DNA of 64,000 bases from Chitiniphilus shinanonensis DSM 23277 (lineage in GTDB: Bacteria; Pseudomonadota; Gammaproteobacteria; Burkholderiales; Chitinibacteraceae): NCBI RefSeq assembly GCF_000374805.1, contig NZ_KB895344.1, positions 62,001-126,000 on the forward strand, read 5' to 3'. This document shows positions 27,185 to 36,295 of this stretch, piece by piece (position 1 is the stretch's first letter; each line of letters begins with the position of its first letter). Under the pieces are notes generated by a model. The model worked only from the letters and a program-made list of their open reading frames with translations, was not told where the DNA came from and made no database searches. The translations under genes and the position numbers were made by a program.

Positions 27185-27217
27185 GCGCCCTCCTGACGAC
27201 TTTCCTGGCGCTTCCTT

Positions 27218-28042
27218 ATGGACCTTCTGCTGTTGTTGAAATCGTTGATCATGGGCTTCGTGGAGGGGGTGACCGAGTTCCTGCCCATCTCCAGCACCGG
27301 CCACCTGATCCTGGCCGGCGACCTGCTGAACTTCCTGTCCAAGGACAAGCGCGACGTTTACGAGATCTTCATCCAGCTTGGCGCGATGCTGGCCGTGGTG
27401 TGGGAATACCGCGCCAAGATCGGCCACACCCTGGTCGGTGCCGGCAAGCCCGGTTCCGAACGCAACCTGCTGCTGGCGGTGCTGATCGCCTTCGTGCCCG
27501 CCGCCATCCTGGGCAAGCTGTTCAACGAACAGATCAAGGCGGTGCTGTTCAACCCGGTGCCGGTGGCGATCGCCTTCATCGTCGGCGGCCTGGTGATCCT
27601 GTGGGCGGAAAAGCGCCAGCACACGGTCACGGTGGAGACGGTGGACGACCTCAGCCTGAAGGATGCGCTCAAGGTCGGCCTGTGCCAGTGCCTGGCATTG
27701 ATCCCCGGCACCAGCCGCTCGGGCGCGACCATCATCGGTGGCCTGTTCTTCGGCCTGTCGCGCAAGGCGGCCACCGAGTTCTCGTTCTTCCTCGGCATTC
27801 CCACCCTGGGCGCGGCGTCGCTGTACAGCCTGTACAAGCACCGCGATGCGCTCGACGCGGGCGACGCCGGCGTGTTCGCGGTGGGCTTCATCGCCTCGTT
27901 CATCTTCGCCTTCCTGGCGATCCGCGCGCTGATCCGCTACGTGTCCAGCCACACCTTCATTCCCTTCGCGTGGTACCGCATCGCCTTCGGGGTGATCGTG
28001 CTGTTGACGGCCTGGACCGGCATCGTCGACTGGTCGGTCTGA
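27218..28042 (+). CDS. uppP: Undecaprenyl-diphosphatase UppP/BacA
   Basis: Integral membrane enzyme that dephosphorylates undecaprenyl diphosphate to the carrier phosphate used by peptidoglycan and other envelope glycan pathways; overexpression confers bacitracin resistance in relatives. 274 residues, about eight helices. Motif 1 [14 protein letters not shown] (E16-H29, with the conserved Glu and Ser) and motif 2 PGTSRSG are both present. A few kb away lies the polyprenyl-sugar-type glycosylation operon, which would use the same lipid carrier. Confidence 0.96.
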   Translation: MDLLLLLKSLIMGFVEGVTEFLPISSTGHLILAGDLLNFLSKDKRDVYEIFIQLGAMLAVVWEYRAKIGHTLVGAGKPGSERNLLLAVLIAFVPAAILGKLFNEQIKAVLFNPVPVAIAFIVGGLVILWAEKRQHTVTVETVDDLSLKDALKVGLCQCLALIPGTSRSGATIIGGLFFGLSRKAATEFSFFLGIPTLGAASLYSLYKHRDALDAGDAGVFAVGFIASFIFAFLAIRALIRYVSSHTFIPFAWYRIAFGVIVLLTAWTGIVDWSV

Positions 28043-28052
28043 CGCTATAAGC

Positions 28053-28123
28053 GCGGCTAACAAAACCCTCCCGGCTGTGTCGCGTTCCTTGCCAGGAGCG
28101 CTTCGTTGGGTTTTGTTGGCCGC
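28053..28123. repeat. 71-bp hairpin repeat, family 2 copy 1
   Basis: Ends GCGGCTAACAAAACCC and GGGTTTTGTTGGCCGC pair at 15 of 16 positions. The interior CCCGGCTGTGTCGCGTTC resembles the element at 57008-57101. It follows the uppP stop and may aid termination. Confidence 0.7.
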
Positions 28124-28126
28124 TCA

Positions 28127-28154
28127 AAAAAGGGCTGCTCCGGCAGCCCTTTTT
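28127..28154. terminator. Bidirectional terminator between uppP and gabD
   Basis: A 12-bp perfect stem AAAAAGGGCTGC/GCAGCCCTTTTT with a TCCG loop lies between convergent genes. Confidence 0.92.
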
Positions 28155-28182
28155 CATGAATGGCGTGTCGACGCCGCTCGTC

Positions 28183-29616
28183 CTAGATGCCCAGGCACAG
28201 GTATTTCAGTTCCAGGTACTCGGCCAGGCCGTAGCGCGAGCCTTCGCGGCCGAAGCCGCTTTGCTTCATCCCGCCGAACGGCCCGACCTCGTTGCTGAAC
28301 AGGCCGGTGTTGATGCCCACCATGCCGTACTCCAGCGCTTCCGCTACGCGGAACACCCGGCTCAGGTCGCGGCCGTAGAAATAGGCGGCCAGGCCGAACT
28401 CGCTGGCGTTGGCCAGTGCGATCGCCTGTTCTTCGGTATCGAACTTCACCAGCGCCGACACCGGGCCGAAGGTTTCCTCGCGGGTGACCAGCGCATCGCT
28501 CGGCACGTCCGCCAGCACCGTCGGCGCGTACCAGGTACCGCCGCGCCGCTCGCCGCCGGTCAGCAGGCGCGCGCCGCGCGCCAGGGCGTCGGCGACGTGG
28601 CGTTCCACCTTGGCCAGCGCGTCGGCGTCGATCAGCGGCCCCTGCTCCACGCCCGCGTCCAACCCGTTGCCGACCTTCAACTGCGCCGCGCGCTCGGCCA
28701 GCCGCGCCGCGAATCGGTCGTGGACCGCCGCCTGCACATAGAAGCGGTTGGCGCAGACACAGGTCTGCCCGCTGTTGCGGTACTTGGCCGCAAGGGCGCC
28801 TTCCACCGCGGCGTCGACATCGGCATCGTCGAACACGATGAACGGTGCGTTGCCGCCCAGTTCCAGCGACAGCTTCTTCAACGTCGGCGCGCACTGCGCC
28901 ATCAGCTTGCGACCGGTTTCGGTGGAGCCGGTGAACGACAGCTTGCGCACCGCCGGGTTTTCCGCCAGCTCGGCACCCACTTCGCCGGCCGGGCCGGGCA
29001 CCACGTTGAACACCCCGGCGGGCAGCCCGGCCTCGACGGCGAGCGCGGCCATCGCCAGCGCGGTCAGCGGGGTCTGGCTGGCCGGCTTGACCACCATGGT
29101 GCAGCCGGCGGCCAGCGCCGCGCCGGCCTTGCGGGCGATCATCGCCGCCGGGAAGTTCCACGGCGTGATCGCGGCGCAGACGCCCACCGGCTGTTTCAGC
29201 ACCAGGATGCGCCGGTCGGCCTGCGGGTGTTCCAGCACATCGCCGGCGATGCGGCGCGCCTCCTCGGCGAACCACTCGATGAAGCTGGCGGCGTAGGCCA
29301 CCTCGCCCTGGCTTTCCGCCAGCGGCTTGCCTTGCTCGCGGGTCAGCAAGGTGGCGATGTCGTCGCGCCGCGCCATCAGCAGTTCGTACCAGCGCCGCAG
29401 CACGGCGGCGCGCGATTTGGCGGGCGTGGCGCGCCAGTTGGGCAGCGCGGCTTCGGCCGCGGCGATGGCGGCGCGGGTTTCGTCGCGACCGCAACGGGCC
29501 ACCCGGGCCAGTATTTCGCCGGTGGCCGGGTCGTGGACGGCGAAGCGCGCCGCGGTGGCGTGCCAGCGGCCGTCGATCATGGCGTCCTGGTACAGCAGGT
29601 CGGAGGTGAAGGTCAT
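28183..29616 (-). CDS. gabD: NAD(P)-dependent succinate-semialdehyde dehydrogenase
   Basis: Aldehyde dehydrogenase oxidising succinate semialdehyde to succinate, typically in GABA catabolism. The 477-residue length matches E. coli GabD (482). LYQDAMIDGRWH opens the protein, ITPWNFPAAMIARK and VVKPASQTPL bind cofactor, LELGGNAPFIVF carries the general-base Glu, and NSGQTCVCANR the catalytic Cys with the family-typical second Cys two residues later. AGGAG lies 11 bases upstream. No gabT partner is adjacent, so the substrate may be another short semialdehyde. Confidence 0.9.
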   Translation of the reverse strand: MTFTSDLLYQDAMIDGRWHATAARFAVHDPATGEILARVARCGRDETRAAIAAAEAALPNWRATPAKSRAAVLRRWYELLMARRDDIATLLTREQGKPLAESQGEVAYAASFIEWFAEEARRIAGDVLEHPQADRRILVLKQPVGVCAAITPWNFPAAMIARKAGAALAAGCTMVVKPASQTPLTALAMAALAVEAGLPAGVFNVVPGPAGEVGAELAENPAVRKLSFTGSTETGRKLMAQCAPTLKKLSLELGGNAPFIVFDDADVDAAVEGALAAKYRNSGQTCVCANRFYVQAAVHDRFAARLAERAAQLKVGNGLDAGVEQGPLIDADALAKVERHVADALARGARLLTGGERRGGTWYAPTVLADVPSDALVTREETFGPVSALVKFDTEEQAIALANASEFGLAAYFYGRDLSRVFRVAEALEYGMVGINTGLFSNEVGPFGGMKQSGFGREGSRYGLAEYLELKYLCLGI

Positions 29617-29770
29617 GGTTGGTGCACTCCTGGGCTGCCCATCCGTTCATACGGGAATTGCCGAGGTTGGCCGAATGCGCGTTGGGCAGGCTTTTATAGT
29701 GGGTTGTCCCTCGCGGGATGGGTTCGATGTTACGCCCCGGCACGGTGGGGCCCCAATCAGGAGAACGCAG

Positions 29771-30160
29771 ATGTTGGAACAACTGAGTGGTTTGTTCGGG
29801 GGTGGTGGAGGTTCGAACGTGGCCAGCCTGGCCACCGATCTGTTACAGCGCGAAGGCGGCGTGGCCGGCCTTGTCGAGCGCTTTCAGAACGGCGGCCTGG
29901 CCGAGGTGGCGCAATCGTGGGTGGGCACCGGCGGCAATCTGCCGATCTCGCCCGAGCAGATCCAGTCGGTGTTGGGCAGCGATGTGGTGCGCCAACTGGC
30001 GGACAAGGTCGGCATCGATCCGCAGGCGGCCGCCGGGCACCTGGCGGAGCTGCTGCCGCAAGTGGTCGACAAGCTCACCCCCAATGGCCAATTGCCCGCG
30101 GAAGGCGGCGGGGACGCGCTCAGCCTGGGGCTGGGCGCGTTGGGCAAGCTGTTCAAATAG
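29771..30160 (+). CDS. YidB-like DUF937 protein
   Basis: A 129-residue small protein matching the YidB/DUF937 family. It has a Gly-rich start (LFGGGGGS), then the EGGVAGLVERFQNGGLAEV helix pair with QSWVGTGGNLPIS, QIQSVLG and a Gly-rich tail. Function is unknown in all members. CAGGAG lies 7 bases before the ATG. It is convergent with the glycosylation operon, whose last gene ends 15 bp downstream. Confidence 0.88.
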   Translation: MLEQLSGLFGGGGGSNVASLATDLLQREGGVAGLVERFQNGGLAEVAQSWVGTGGNLPISPEQIQSVLGSDVVRQLADKVGIDPQAAAGHLAELLPQVVDKLTPNGQLPAEGGGDALSLGLGALGKLFK

Positions 30161-30175
30161 GCGCCGTCAAGCCGG

Positions 30176-31546
30176 TCAGACCTGCTGCACCGCCGTTTCG
30201 CCATGGCCGTCGGGATCGATCTCGGCGGCTTTGTCTTTCAGCCACTCCTGCCACAGGATGTTGCCGGTCAGCAGCAGCGTCGCCACCGGCTTTTGCGCCA
30301 CGAAGCAGTAGTAGAGCAACGGCGAGCTGGCGAGCATCGCCTCGCCGCTGACCTCGCCGGTGAAGCCCAGCACGGTGCGGAACAACGCGTAGCTGGTCGG
30401 CAGCGCATACATGGCGGCGATCAGCAGCATGAAGCGGGTGCGATACCACTGCGGACGCTGGCACCACAGGTAGGCCAGCACCGGGATCAGCAGCGTGGCG
30501 TGGTAGTCGTGGCCGCGGGCGTACACCAGGAAGAACCATAGCGTCACCAGCGACACCGCCAGTTCCAGCGGCTTGCGGCGCAGCACGACGGCGCCGATCA
30601 GGGTGACGATCAGACCGAACAGGTAGCGCAGGTAGAGCTGGGCATCGGGCGACATCCATTCGCCGAGGAACGAGGCCATCGATTGCTCCTGGTTCCAGCG
30701 CGGCACGTTGTACTTCAGGTAGTGGCTGCCGATGTCGAAGAACGGCGCCAGCGAAGTATTGCGCCCCAGGTGGATGCCCTGCTCGAGCGAGTAGTTGAGG
30801 AAGAACCACGGCAGGTAGCCGATCAACAGCGCCAGCACGATCAGCACGATGGTCTTCCACATGCCGCGCACCAGCAGCACCAGCCCGGCCGGTCCCAGCA
30901 GTGGCTTGCCGAAGGCGCTGACGATGAAGCCCAGCGCGGGGTTGCGCGGTTGGAGGAACACCAGCATCAGCGCCAGCACCGCCAGGCTGTGGTACTGCCC
31001 CTGGTGGTAGAGCACGTACATCGGAAAGAAGAAGCCGAGCAGGCCGAACATCAGGTGGTCGCGCCACTGGCCGCCGTGGAAGGTGCCGGCGTCGCCCGCG
31101 GCACGTCGTGCGAAGTGGACCAGGATGAACAGATGCAGCGCCAGGTTGAACAGGTTGAACAACCAGTAACCGGCGAAGGGAGGCAGGTAGGACAGCGGTA
31201 CGCCGGGGAAGACGCACAGGTTGGGGTGGGTGACCCAGTTGGTGGCCCACGGGCCGTAGTGGGTGTAGGTCTCGGCGCTGGTGAAGACGTCGGTACCGTG
31301 GCGGATCGCCAGGCCGCAACGCGGCAGCGTGAAGTAGTCGTAGCCCCGGAACACGCTGTCCGAGTTGGGGCTCAGGCGGTGCAGCAGCCAGAAGACCTGG
31401 CTGAAGAACAGCGCCAGCGCGCAGCCCAGCCCGGTCCAGAGCGGCCGGAAGGCCAGGGTCTGTCGGAGCGAGGCGGGCCGGTGTGGCCAGGTTTCGGGGT
31501 CGGGCCCGTTAGGCAGGGCCCTCCACCACTGGGCGAGGGAGTTCAT
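30176..31546 (-). CDS. DUF2029/GT87-like membrane glycosyltransferase, last gene of the glycosylation operon
   Basis: A 456-residue polytopic protein with about ten hydrophobic helices. The first long periplasmic loop contains FRGYDYF and the HYGPWATNW/HPNLCVFPG region rich in Pro, Trp and His, and PLLGPAGLVLL follows in the middle. This topology (acidic first loop, many helices) is that of GT-C enzymes that use polyprenyl-phosphate sugars; PI-mannosyltransferase-like DUF2029 is the nearest match I can name. AAGGAA precedes the ATG. It overlaps the upstream GT2 by 38 bp. Specificity unknown. Confidence 0.75.
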   Translation of the reverse strand: MNSLAQWWRALPNGPDPETWPHRPASLRQTLAFRPLWTGLGCALALFFSQVFWLLHRLSPNSDSVFRGYDYFTLPRCGLAIRHGTDVFTSAETYTHYGPWATNWVTHPNLCVFPGVPLSYLPPFAGYWLFNLFNLALHLFILVHFARRAAGDAGTFHGGQWRDHLMFGLLGFFFPMYVLYHQGQYHSLAVLALMLVFLQPRNPALGFIVSAFGKPLLGPAGLVLLVRGMWKTIVLIVLALLIGYLPWFFLNYSLEQGIHLGRNTSLAPFFDIGSHYLKYNVPRWNQEQSMASFLGEWMSPDAQLYLRYLFGLIVTLIGAVVLRRKPLELAVSLVTLWFFLVYARGHDYHATLLIPVLAYLWCQRPQWYRTRFMLLIAAMYALPTSYALFRTVLGFTGEVSGEAMLASSPLLYYCFVAQKPVATLLLTGNILWQEWLKDKAAEIDPDGHGETAVQQV

Positions 31547-32570
31547 CGGTCGTTTCCTTTCGAGAGGTCAGGGCCGCTTCTGACGAGCGGTTCTGGTGTA
31601 TCCGCGCGGGTTTCCAGCCCTGCGCGAAATAGAGGGGACGTCCCTTGGTCTCGTCGAAGATGCGGCCCAGGTATTCGCCGATCACCCCGATAAAGAACAA
31701 CTGCACGCCGCCGAGGAACAGCATGGTCACCATCAGTGTGGGATAGCCGCGCACCACCTCGCCCAGGAACAGCGTCTTGCCGATGATCCACAACCCGTCC
31801 AGGAAGGCCAGCGCGGCGGTGATCAGGCCCATGTAGGTGGCGATCTTCAGCGGGCCGATGGTAAAGGAAGTGATGCCCTCCAGCGCGAAGTTCCACAGCT
31901 TCCAGTAATTGAACTTGGTGTCGCCGGCCGCGCGCGGGTCGCGGCGGTAATCCAGCGCCACCGACGGAAAGCCCACCCAGGCGAACAGGCCCTTCATGAA
32001 GCGGTGCTGCTCGCGCAGTTCGAGCAGCGCATCGACCGCGCGCCGGCTCATCAGGCGGAAGTCGCCGGTGTCGCGCGGGATCTTCACCTTGCCGGACAAC
32101 TGATCCATCACCCGGTAGAAGGCGGCGGCGGTGGCTTTCTTCAGCGCGCTCTCGCCGTCGCGGTGGGTGCGGCGCGCAAACACGGTATCGAAGCCCTCGG
32201 CCGCCTTGGCCAGCATCGCGGGGATCAGTTCGGGCGGATCCTGCAGGTCGGCGTCGATCATCACGATCCAGTCGCCGCGCGCGTGGTCCAGCCCCGCGGT
32301 CATGGCGATCTCCTTGCCGAAGTTGCGCGACAGATCCACCGACGCGGCGCGCTCGTCGCCGGCGCACAGCTCGTCGATGATGCGTTGCGTGGCATCGCGA
32401 CTGCCGTCGTTCACGTAGATCACTTCGCTGCGGTAATCGGCCAGCGCGTCGAACACGGCGGTCAGGCGCTGGTGGAAGGCGGCCAGCACGGCCTCCTCGT
32501 TGTAGGCGGGCACCACCACCGACAGCAGGGGCCGGTCGGCGGGGCTGGTGGGCAGGTCGGTGTTGTCCAT
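31509..32570 (-). CDS. GtrB/DPM-type GT2 polyprenyl-phosphate glycosyltransferase (second in operon)
   Basis: A 353-residue GT2 enzyme. VVVPAYNEEAVL starts the GT-A fold, DGSRD and DADLQDPPEL (the DxD-type metal site) follow, then DTGDFRLMSRRAVDAL and a C-terminal pair of membrane helices (about 235-315). This is the bactoprenol glucosyl-/dolichol-phosphate-mannose-synthase type: it loads a nucleotide sugar onto polyprenyl phosphate on the cytoplasmic face. GtrA is encoded directly upstream (32 bp). It is a paralogue of the GT2 at 35315-36295. The start at 32570 was chosen because the longer frame overlaps gtrA. Confidence 0.9.
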   Translation of the reverse strand: MDNTDLPTSPADRPLLSVVVPAYNEEAVLAAFHQRLTAVFDALADYRSEVIYVNDGSRDATQRIIDELCAGDERAASVDLSRNFGKEIAMTAGLDHARGDWIVMIDADLQDPPELIPAMLAKAAEGFDTVFARRTHRDGESALKKATAAAFYRVMDQLSGKVKIPRDTGDFRLMSRRAVDALLELREQHRFMKGLFAWVGFPSVALDYRRDPRAAGDTKFNYWKLWNFALEGITSFTIGPLKIATYMGLITAALAFLDGLWIIGKTLFLGEVVRGYPTLMVTMLFLGGVQLFFIGVIGEYLGRIFDETKGRPLYFAQGWKPARIHQNRSSEAALTSRKETTDELPRPVVEGPA

Positions 32571-32602
32571 TGTGAAGTCTCTCGGTGAACTGCGCCGCGT
32601 GC

Positions 32603-32998
32603 CTATCCCTGGCCGCCGCCCGGCGCGGGGGCGGCGTGGCGGAACACCCAGGCCCGGCTGCCCAGGTAGTGGGCGACGAAGCAGACGACGGTGGAGATGG
32701 CCTGCGCCAGCAGGTAGTGCCAGCGCCAGGCATCGACCATCAGCGCCATCAGCAGCGCGTTCAGTCCCCACAGGCCCAGCACCAGCGCGTAGTAGCGCGG
32801 CGCGGTGACGCGGTGGGCCTGGCGGCTCTCGAAGGTGTAGGCCCGGTTCAGCAGGTAGTTGACCAGCGCGCCCGCGATCATGCCCACGGTGGACGCGCCC
32901 ACCACCGGCATGCCCAGCCGCACCAGCAGCCACAGCACCGCGAAGTGCGCGGCGGTGCCGGTGGCGCCGACCAGGGTGAAGCGGACCAGTTGTTTCAT
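32603..32998 (-). CDS. GtrA-family flippase-like protein
   Basis: A 131-residue protein with four membrane helices, of the GtrA/DPMS_2 family. LVRFTLVGATGTAAHFAV starts it, then NYLLNRAYTFESR (the conserved N-Y-x-x-x-R-x-W/Y-T-F motif) and HYLGSRAWVFR in the last helix. GtrA proteins are believed to move polyprenyl-phosphate-sugar across the inner membrane. It is placed between the FAD oxidoreductase and the second GT2, 20 and 32 bp away. Confidence 0.9.
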   Translation of the reverse strand: MKQLVRFTLVGATGTAAHFAVLWLLVRLGMPVVGASTVGMIAGALVNYLLNRAYTFESRQAHRVTAPRYYALVLGLWGLNALLMALMVDAWRWHYLLAQAISTVVCFVAHYLGSRAWVFRHAAPAPGGGQG

Positions 32999-33018
32999 TT
33001 CAGCGCCTGTTCAAGCTT

Positions 33019-34338
33019 TCAGCCCAACTGCGCGGCCAGTTCGCGGCCGATCTTGCGACCTTCGCGCACCGCGTAGTTGGTGCCGCGATCCTCGGGGTAG
33101 ATCTGCGCCATCGACGCCAGGTGGAAGCCTGGCTGCGGACCGGCGGCCGGCGGGATCAGCGTGCTGTAGTGCTTTTCCACCACCGGCTGCGACCAGCGCG
33201 CCTTCCACACGTGATGACGCTGGATCCAGCCGCGCTCCAGCTTGGGGAACATCTTCTGCAGGAACGGCAGCGCGTAGTCGAGGAACTGGTCGGCGTCCAT
33301 CTGGTACAGCGCATCGGTGTGCGGCAGGTACTTGGACAGGTAGACGATGCGGCGGCCGCCGTAGGTGGCGGGCGATTCGAAGTTGGTGTGCTCGATCACC
33401 CCGACGAAGGGGAAGCTCGGGTCGTTGACGTTGAGCCAGTAGGTCTCGGACAGCGGGCGGTCGAGTTCCATCACCAGGCAGACGTTGGCCAGGTAGTGGA
33501 TGCGTTCCAGCCTGGCCACGTAGTCGGCCGGCGCCCAGCCGCGCACCATGTCGGCCACCAGCGGCAGCGCGGTGGTGGCGATCACGTGGTCGGCGCTGAC
33601 GGTGCCATTGGGGGTGTCGAGCTGCCAGACGTTGCCTTCGGGACGGATCGCCGCGACCGGCGCGCCGGTCTCGATGCGCCCGCCCAGTTCGCGGATGCGC
33701 GTGGCCAGCGCCTCGGCCAGCGCCACGAAGCCGCCCTTGAAGTAGGCCAGGCGTTCCTCGCCGCCCTTGCCGCGGCTGCCGCCGCGCAGCTTGAGCTTGT
33801 TCCAGAACCACACCGCCGACACCTGCTCGGCCACCGGGCCGAACTTGCCCTTGAGCAGCGGTTCCCACATCACCTGGTACACCCGCTCGCCGCCCAGCTC
33901 CTTCAGCCATTCGGCGGCGGTCTTGTCCTCCAGCGCCATCCAGTCGTCCACGCCGCGCGCGCGCAGCGTCAGGAGGCCCAGGCGGATGCGGTCGACGAAC
34001 GACAGCGGCGTGAACTTCAGCAGGTCCAGCGGGGTGGAGAGCTTGAAGAAGTTGTTGGCGTAGTACACGCCGGTGTTGGTCGGGTTGATCGCCACGCGCT
34101 CGTTCAGGCCCAGCTCGTCGATCAGCTTCATCACCTCGACGTCGTTGGTGAACCAGTGGTGGTAGAAGCGATCGAGCTTCTCGCCGCCGACCTCGAAGGC
34201 GGCGGCCAGGCCGCCCAGTTCCGTTTCGGCTTCCAGTACCGTGACGGCGATGCCCTGCTTGGCCAGTTCGTAGGCGGCCGACAGGCCGGTGAAGCCGCCG
34301 CCGACGACGGCGACGCGGGTGGCGTGGGTGTTGCTCAT
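33019..34338 (-). CDS. FAD-dependent amine-oxidase-like oxidoreductase in the glycosylation operon
   Basis: A 439-residue flavoprotein. VAVVGGGFTGLSAAYELAKQ is the dinucleotide-binding fold, LEAETELGGLAAAFEVGG the second FAD contact, and RGTNYAVREGRKIG the C-terminal FAD loop. The overall pattern is that of protoporphyrinogen oxidase / UDP-galactopyranose-mutase-like proteins often found in glycan loci. No signal peptide, so it should act in the cytoplasm or at the membrane. Its ATG overlaps the stop of the flippase-like gene (ATGA). Substrate could be a sugar nucleotide or a lipid carrier; not determinable here. Confidence 0.82.
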   Translation of the reverse strand: MSNTHATRVAVVGGGFTGLSAAYELAKQGIAVTVLEAETELGGLAAAFEVGGEKLDRFYHHWFTNDVEVMKLIDELGLNERVAINPTNTGVYYANNFFKLSTPLDLLKFTPLSFVDRIRLGLLTLRARGVDDWMALEDKTAAEWLKELGGERVYQVMWEPLLKGKFGPVAEQVSAVWFWNKLKLRGGSRGKGGEERLAYFKGGFVALAEALATRIRELGGRIETGAPVAAIRPEGNVWQLDTPNGTVSADHVIATTALPLVADMVRGWAPADYVARLERIHYLANVCLVMELDRPLSETYWLNVNDPSFPFVGVIEHTNFESPATYGGRRIVYLSKYLPHTDALYQMDADQFLDYALPFLQKMFPKLERGWIQRHHVWKARWSQPVVEKHYSTLIPPAAGPQPGFHLASMAQIYPEDRGTNYAVREGRKIGRELAAQLG

Positions 34339-35318
34339 GACAGCTTTTCTCTTGGAAGACGGGTGTGGGAGGCCAGGAAGTAGCAGCCGCCGGCCACGGT
34401 GGGCGGCAGCCACAGCAGGGCGTGGACCAGGAAGGCGTAGGCGGTCGCGGCCGCCTGGCCATTGCCGAGCGCGGTCATGGCGCGCACGGTGAAGTAATCG
34501 AAGGTGCCGACATAGCCGGGCGTGCTGGGGATCAGCGTCGCCAGCGTGCCCACCGGCAGGGCCAGCCAGCCGGCGGCGGGGGCGATCAGTTCCGGCAGCG
34601 CCAGCGCCGCCATCCAGAACACCGTGCCCTCGGCCAGCCACGCGGCCAGCGACCAGCCGACCAGCCGCAGCATGGTGCCGCCGCCGGCCAGGTGTTGCAG
34701 CGTGCCCAGGCCGCGCTCGATCTCGGCGGCGAGCCGGGCGCCCAGCGCCGGCGACACGCGCCCGGCCAGCCTGCCCGCCAGCCGTGCCGGCGGGGCGAAC
34801 AGGCGCGGGAACAACAGCACCACCAGGATCGCCAGCGCCACCGCGATCAGCGCCGCGCTGCCCAGCCCGGCGAAGCGGCTGGCGTCCAGGCCGAACACCG
34901 CCAGCGCCGCGCCCAGCAGCACCAGCACCATCAGCAGGTCGAGCAGGCGTTCGACGAACAGCGTCGCCAGCACCGTGCCGGCACTGGTGCCCAGCCGCGC
35001 GTTGAAGGCGAAGGCGCGCAGCACGTCGCCGGCGCGGAACGGCAGCACGTTGTTGGCGGCGAAGCTGGCCAGCAGCGGGCCGGCACAGTCGATCCAGCGC
35101 AGCGCCGGGTTGTCGCGTGCCAGCATCACCCGCCAGCGCGCGATGCGACAGGCATAGCCGACGCAGAACAACGCCAGCCCCGCCGCCACCCAGCCGCCGC
35201 GCGTACCGGCGAAGGCCTGGGCCAGCGCGGCCGGGTCGATCTGGCGGGCGATCAGCCACAGGAAGAACAGCGCCAGCAGGATGCCCAGGCCGAGGCGGGC
35301 GGCTTGCTTGGGTTTCAC
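34335..35318 (-). CDS. LPG-synthase-TM (UPF0104) flippase-like membrane protein
   Basis: A 327-residue protein with about eight hydrophobic helices of the lysylphosphatidylglycerol-synthase transmembrane family. CRIARWRVML and FAANNVLPFRAGDVLRAF are the family's conserved blocks, with VERLLDLLMV and PSTPGYVGTFDYF further on. Family members are thought to flip lipids or polyprenyl-linked sugars. The GTG start overlaps the upstream GT2 stop as GTGA, and its own stop overlaps the FAD gene start as ATGA, which means tight translational coupling. Confidence 0.87.
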   Translation of the reverse strand: MKPKQAARLGLGILLALFFLWLIARQIDPAALAQAFAGTRGGWVAAGLALFCVGYACRIARWRVMLARDNPALRWIDCAGPLLASFAANNVLPFRAGDVLRAFAFNARLGTSAGTVLATLFVERLLDLLMVLVLLGAALAVFGLDASRFAGLGSAALIAVALAILVVLLFPRLFAPPARLAGRLAGRVSPALGARLAAEIERGLGTLQHLAGGGTMLRLVGWSLAAWLAEGTVFWMAALALPELIAPAAGWLALPVGTLATLIPSTPGYVGTFDYFTVRAMTALGNGQAAATAYAFLVHALLWLPPTVAGGCYFLASHTRLPREKLS

Positions 35319-36295
35319 TTGCGGTCCACCACCGGGCTGCGCGACAGCGCGGGCGCATGCTCGCCGTAGCCCAGGTATTCCTGCACCACGTACAGCGGGC
35401 GATGCTTGACCTCGTTGTAGATGCGGCCGATGTACTCGCCGAGGATGCCGACGCAGATCAGCTGCACCCCGCCGAGGAACAGCACCGCGATCATCAGCGC
35501 GGTCCAGCCTTCCACCCACTCGTTGGTGAACAACCGCATCGCCACGGCATACAGGATGCCCACCAGCGCCAGCGAGGCGGCCGACAGCCCCAGGCCGATC
35601 GACATCTGCAACGGCTTGGTCGAGAACGACAGGATGCCGTCGGTGGCGAAGCGCAGCATCTTGCGCAGCGGATACTTGCTCTCGCCGGCAAAACGCTCGG
35701 CGCGCTTGTAGGGCAGGGCGGTCTGCTTGAAGCCTACCCAGCTCACCATGCCGCGCACGAAGCGGTCGCGTTCGGGCATGGCGCGCAGCGTGTCGACCAC
35801 GTGGCGGCTCATCAGGCGGAAGTCGCCGGTGTCGAGCGGGATCGGCACGTCGGACAGCTTGTTCAGCAGCCGGTAGAAGCTGCGCGCGGTGGCCAGCTTG
35901 AACGCCGATTCGCCGGGGCGCTCGGTGCGGGTGCCGTAGACCACGTCGTAGCCTTCGCGCCACTTGGCGACCATCTGGTGCACCACTTCGGGCGGGTCCT
36001 GCAGATCGGCGTCGATCAGCACCACCGCGTCGCCGCGCGCGGCATCGATGCCGGCGGTGACGGCGATCTGGTGGCCGAAGTTGCGGGCGAAGCCGATCAC
36101 GCGGATGCGCTCATCCTCGGCGGCGAAGCTGCGCAGCAACTGGCGGGTGCGGTCGCGGCTGCCGTCGTCGATGAAGATCAGTTCCACGTCCAGGTCGGAC
36201 AGTTCGGCGCAGAAGGCCTTGAGGCGCTTCATGGTTTCGCCGATCACCTCTTCTTCGTTGTAACAAGGCACGACGACCGAGAGCAGGGCGGTCAT
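35315..36295 (-). CDS. GtrB/DPM-type GT2 polyprenyl-phosphate glycosyltransferase (first in operon)
   Basis: A 326-residue GT2 enzyme with VVVPCYNEEEVI, DDGSRD, DADLQDPPEV (metal site), DTGDFRLMSRHVV and two C-terminal membrane helices ending in GEYIGRIYNEVKHRPLY. It is the same architecture as the GT2 at 31509-32570, and the two align well over the catalytic domain. It should transfer a sugar from a nucleotide donor to undecaprenyl phosphate. It overlaps both neighbours by 4 bases. Confidence 0.9.
   Translation of the reverse strand: MTALLSVVVPCYNEEEVIGETMKRLKAFCAELSDLDVELIFIDDGSRDRTRQLLRSFAAEDERIRVIGFARNFGHQIAVTAGIDAARGDAVVLIDADLQDPPEVVHQMVAKWREGYDVVYGTRTERPGESAFKLATARSFYRLLNKLSDVPIPLDTGDFRLMSRHVVDTLRAMPERDRFVRGMVSWVGFKQTALPYKRAERFAGESKYPLRKMLRFATDGILSFSTKPLQMSIGLGLSAASLALVGILYAVAMRLFTNEWVEGWTALMIAVLFLGGVQLICVGILGEYIGRIYNEVKHRPLYVVQEYLGYGEHAPALSRSPVVDRK

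Larger units (their letters stand above)
26897..27217. other. Intergenic region dciA-uppP
   Basis: Contains the minus-strand terminator-like hairpin at 26971-27003 and a TATAAT box at 27179-27184 suited to uppP. I find no convincing protein gene. The space between about 27003 and 27120 on the minus strand could encode a small RNA ending at the hairpin. Confidence 0.6.
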
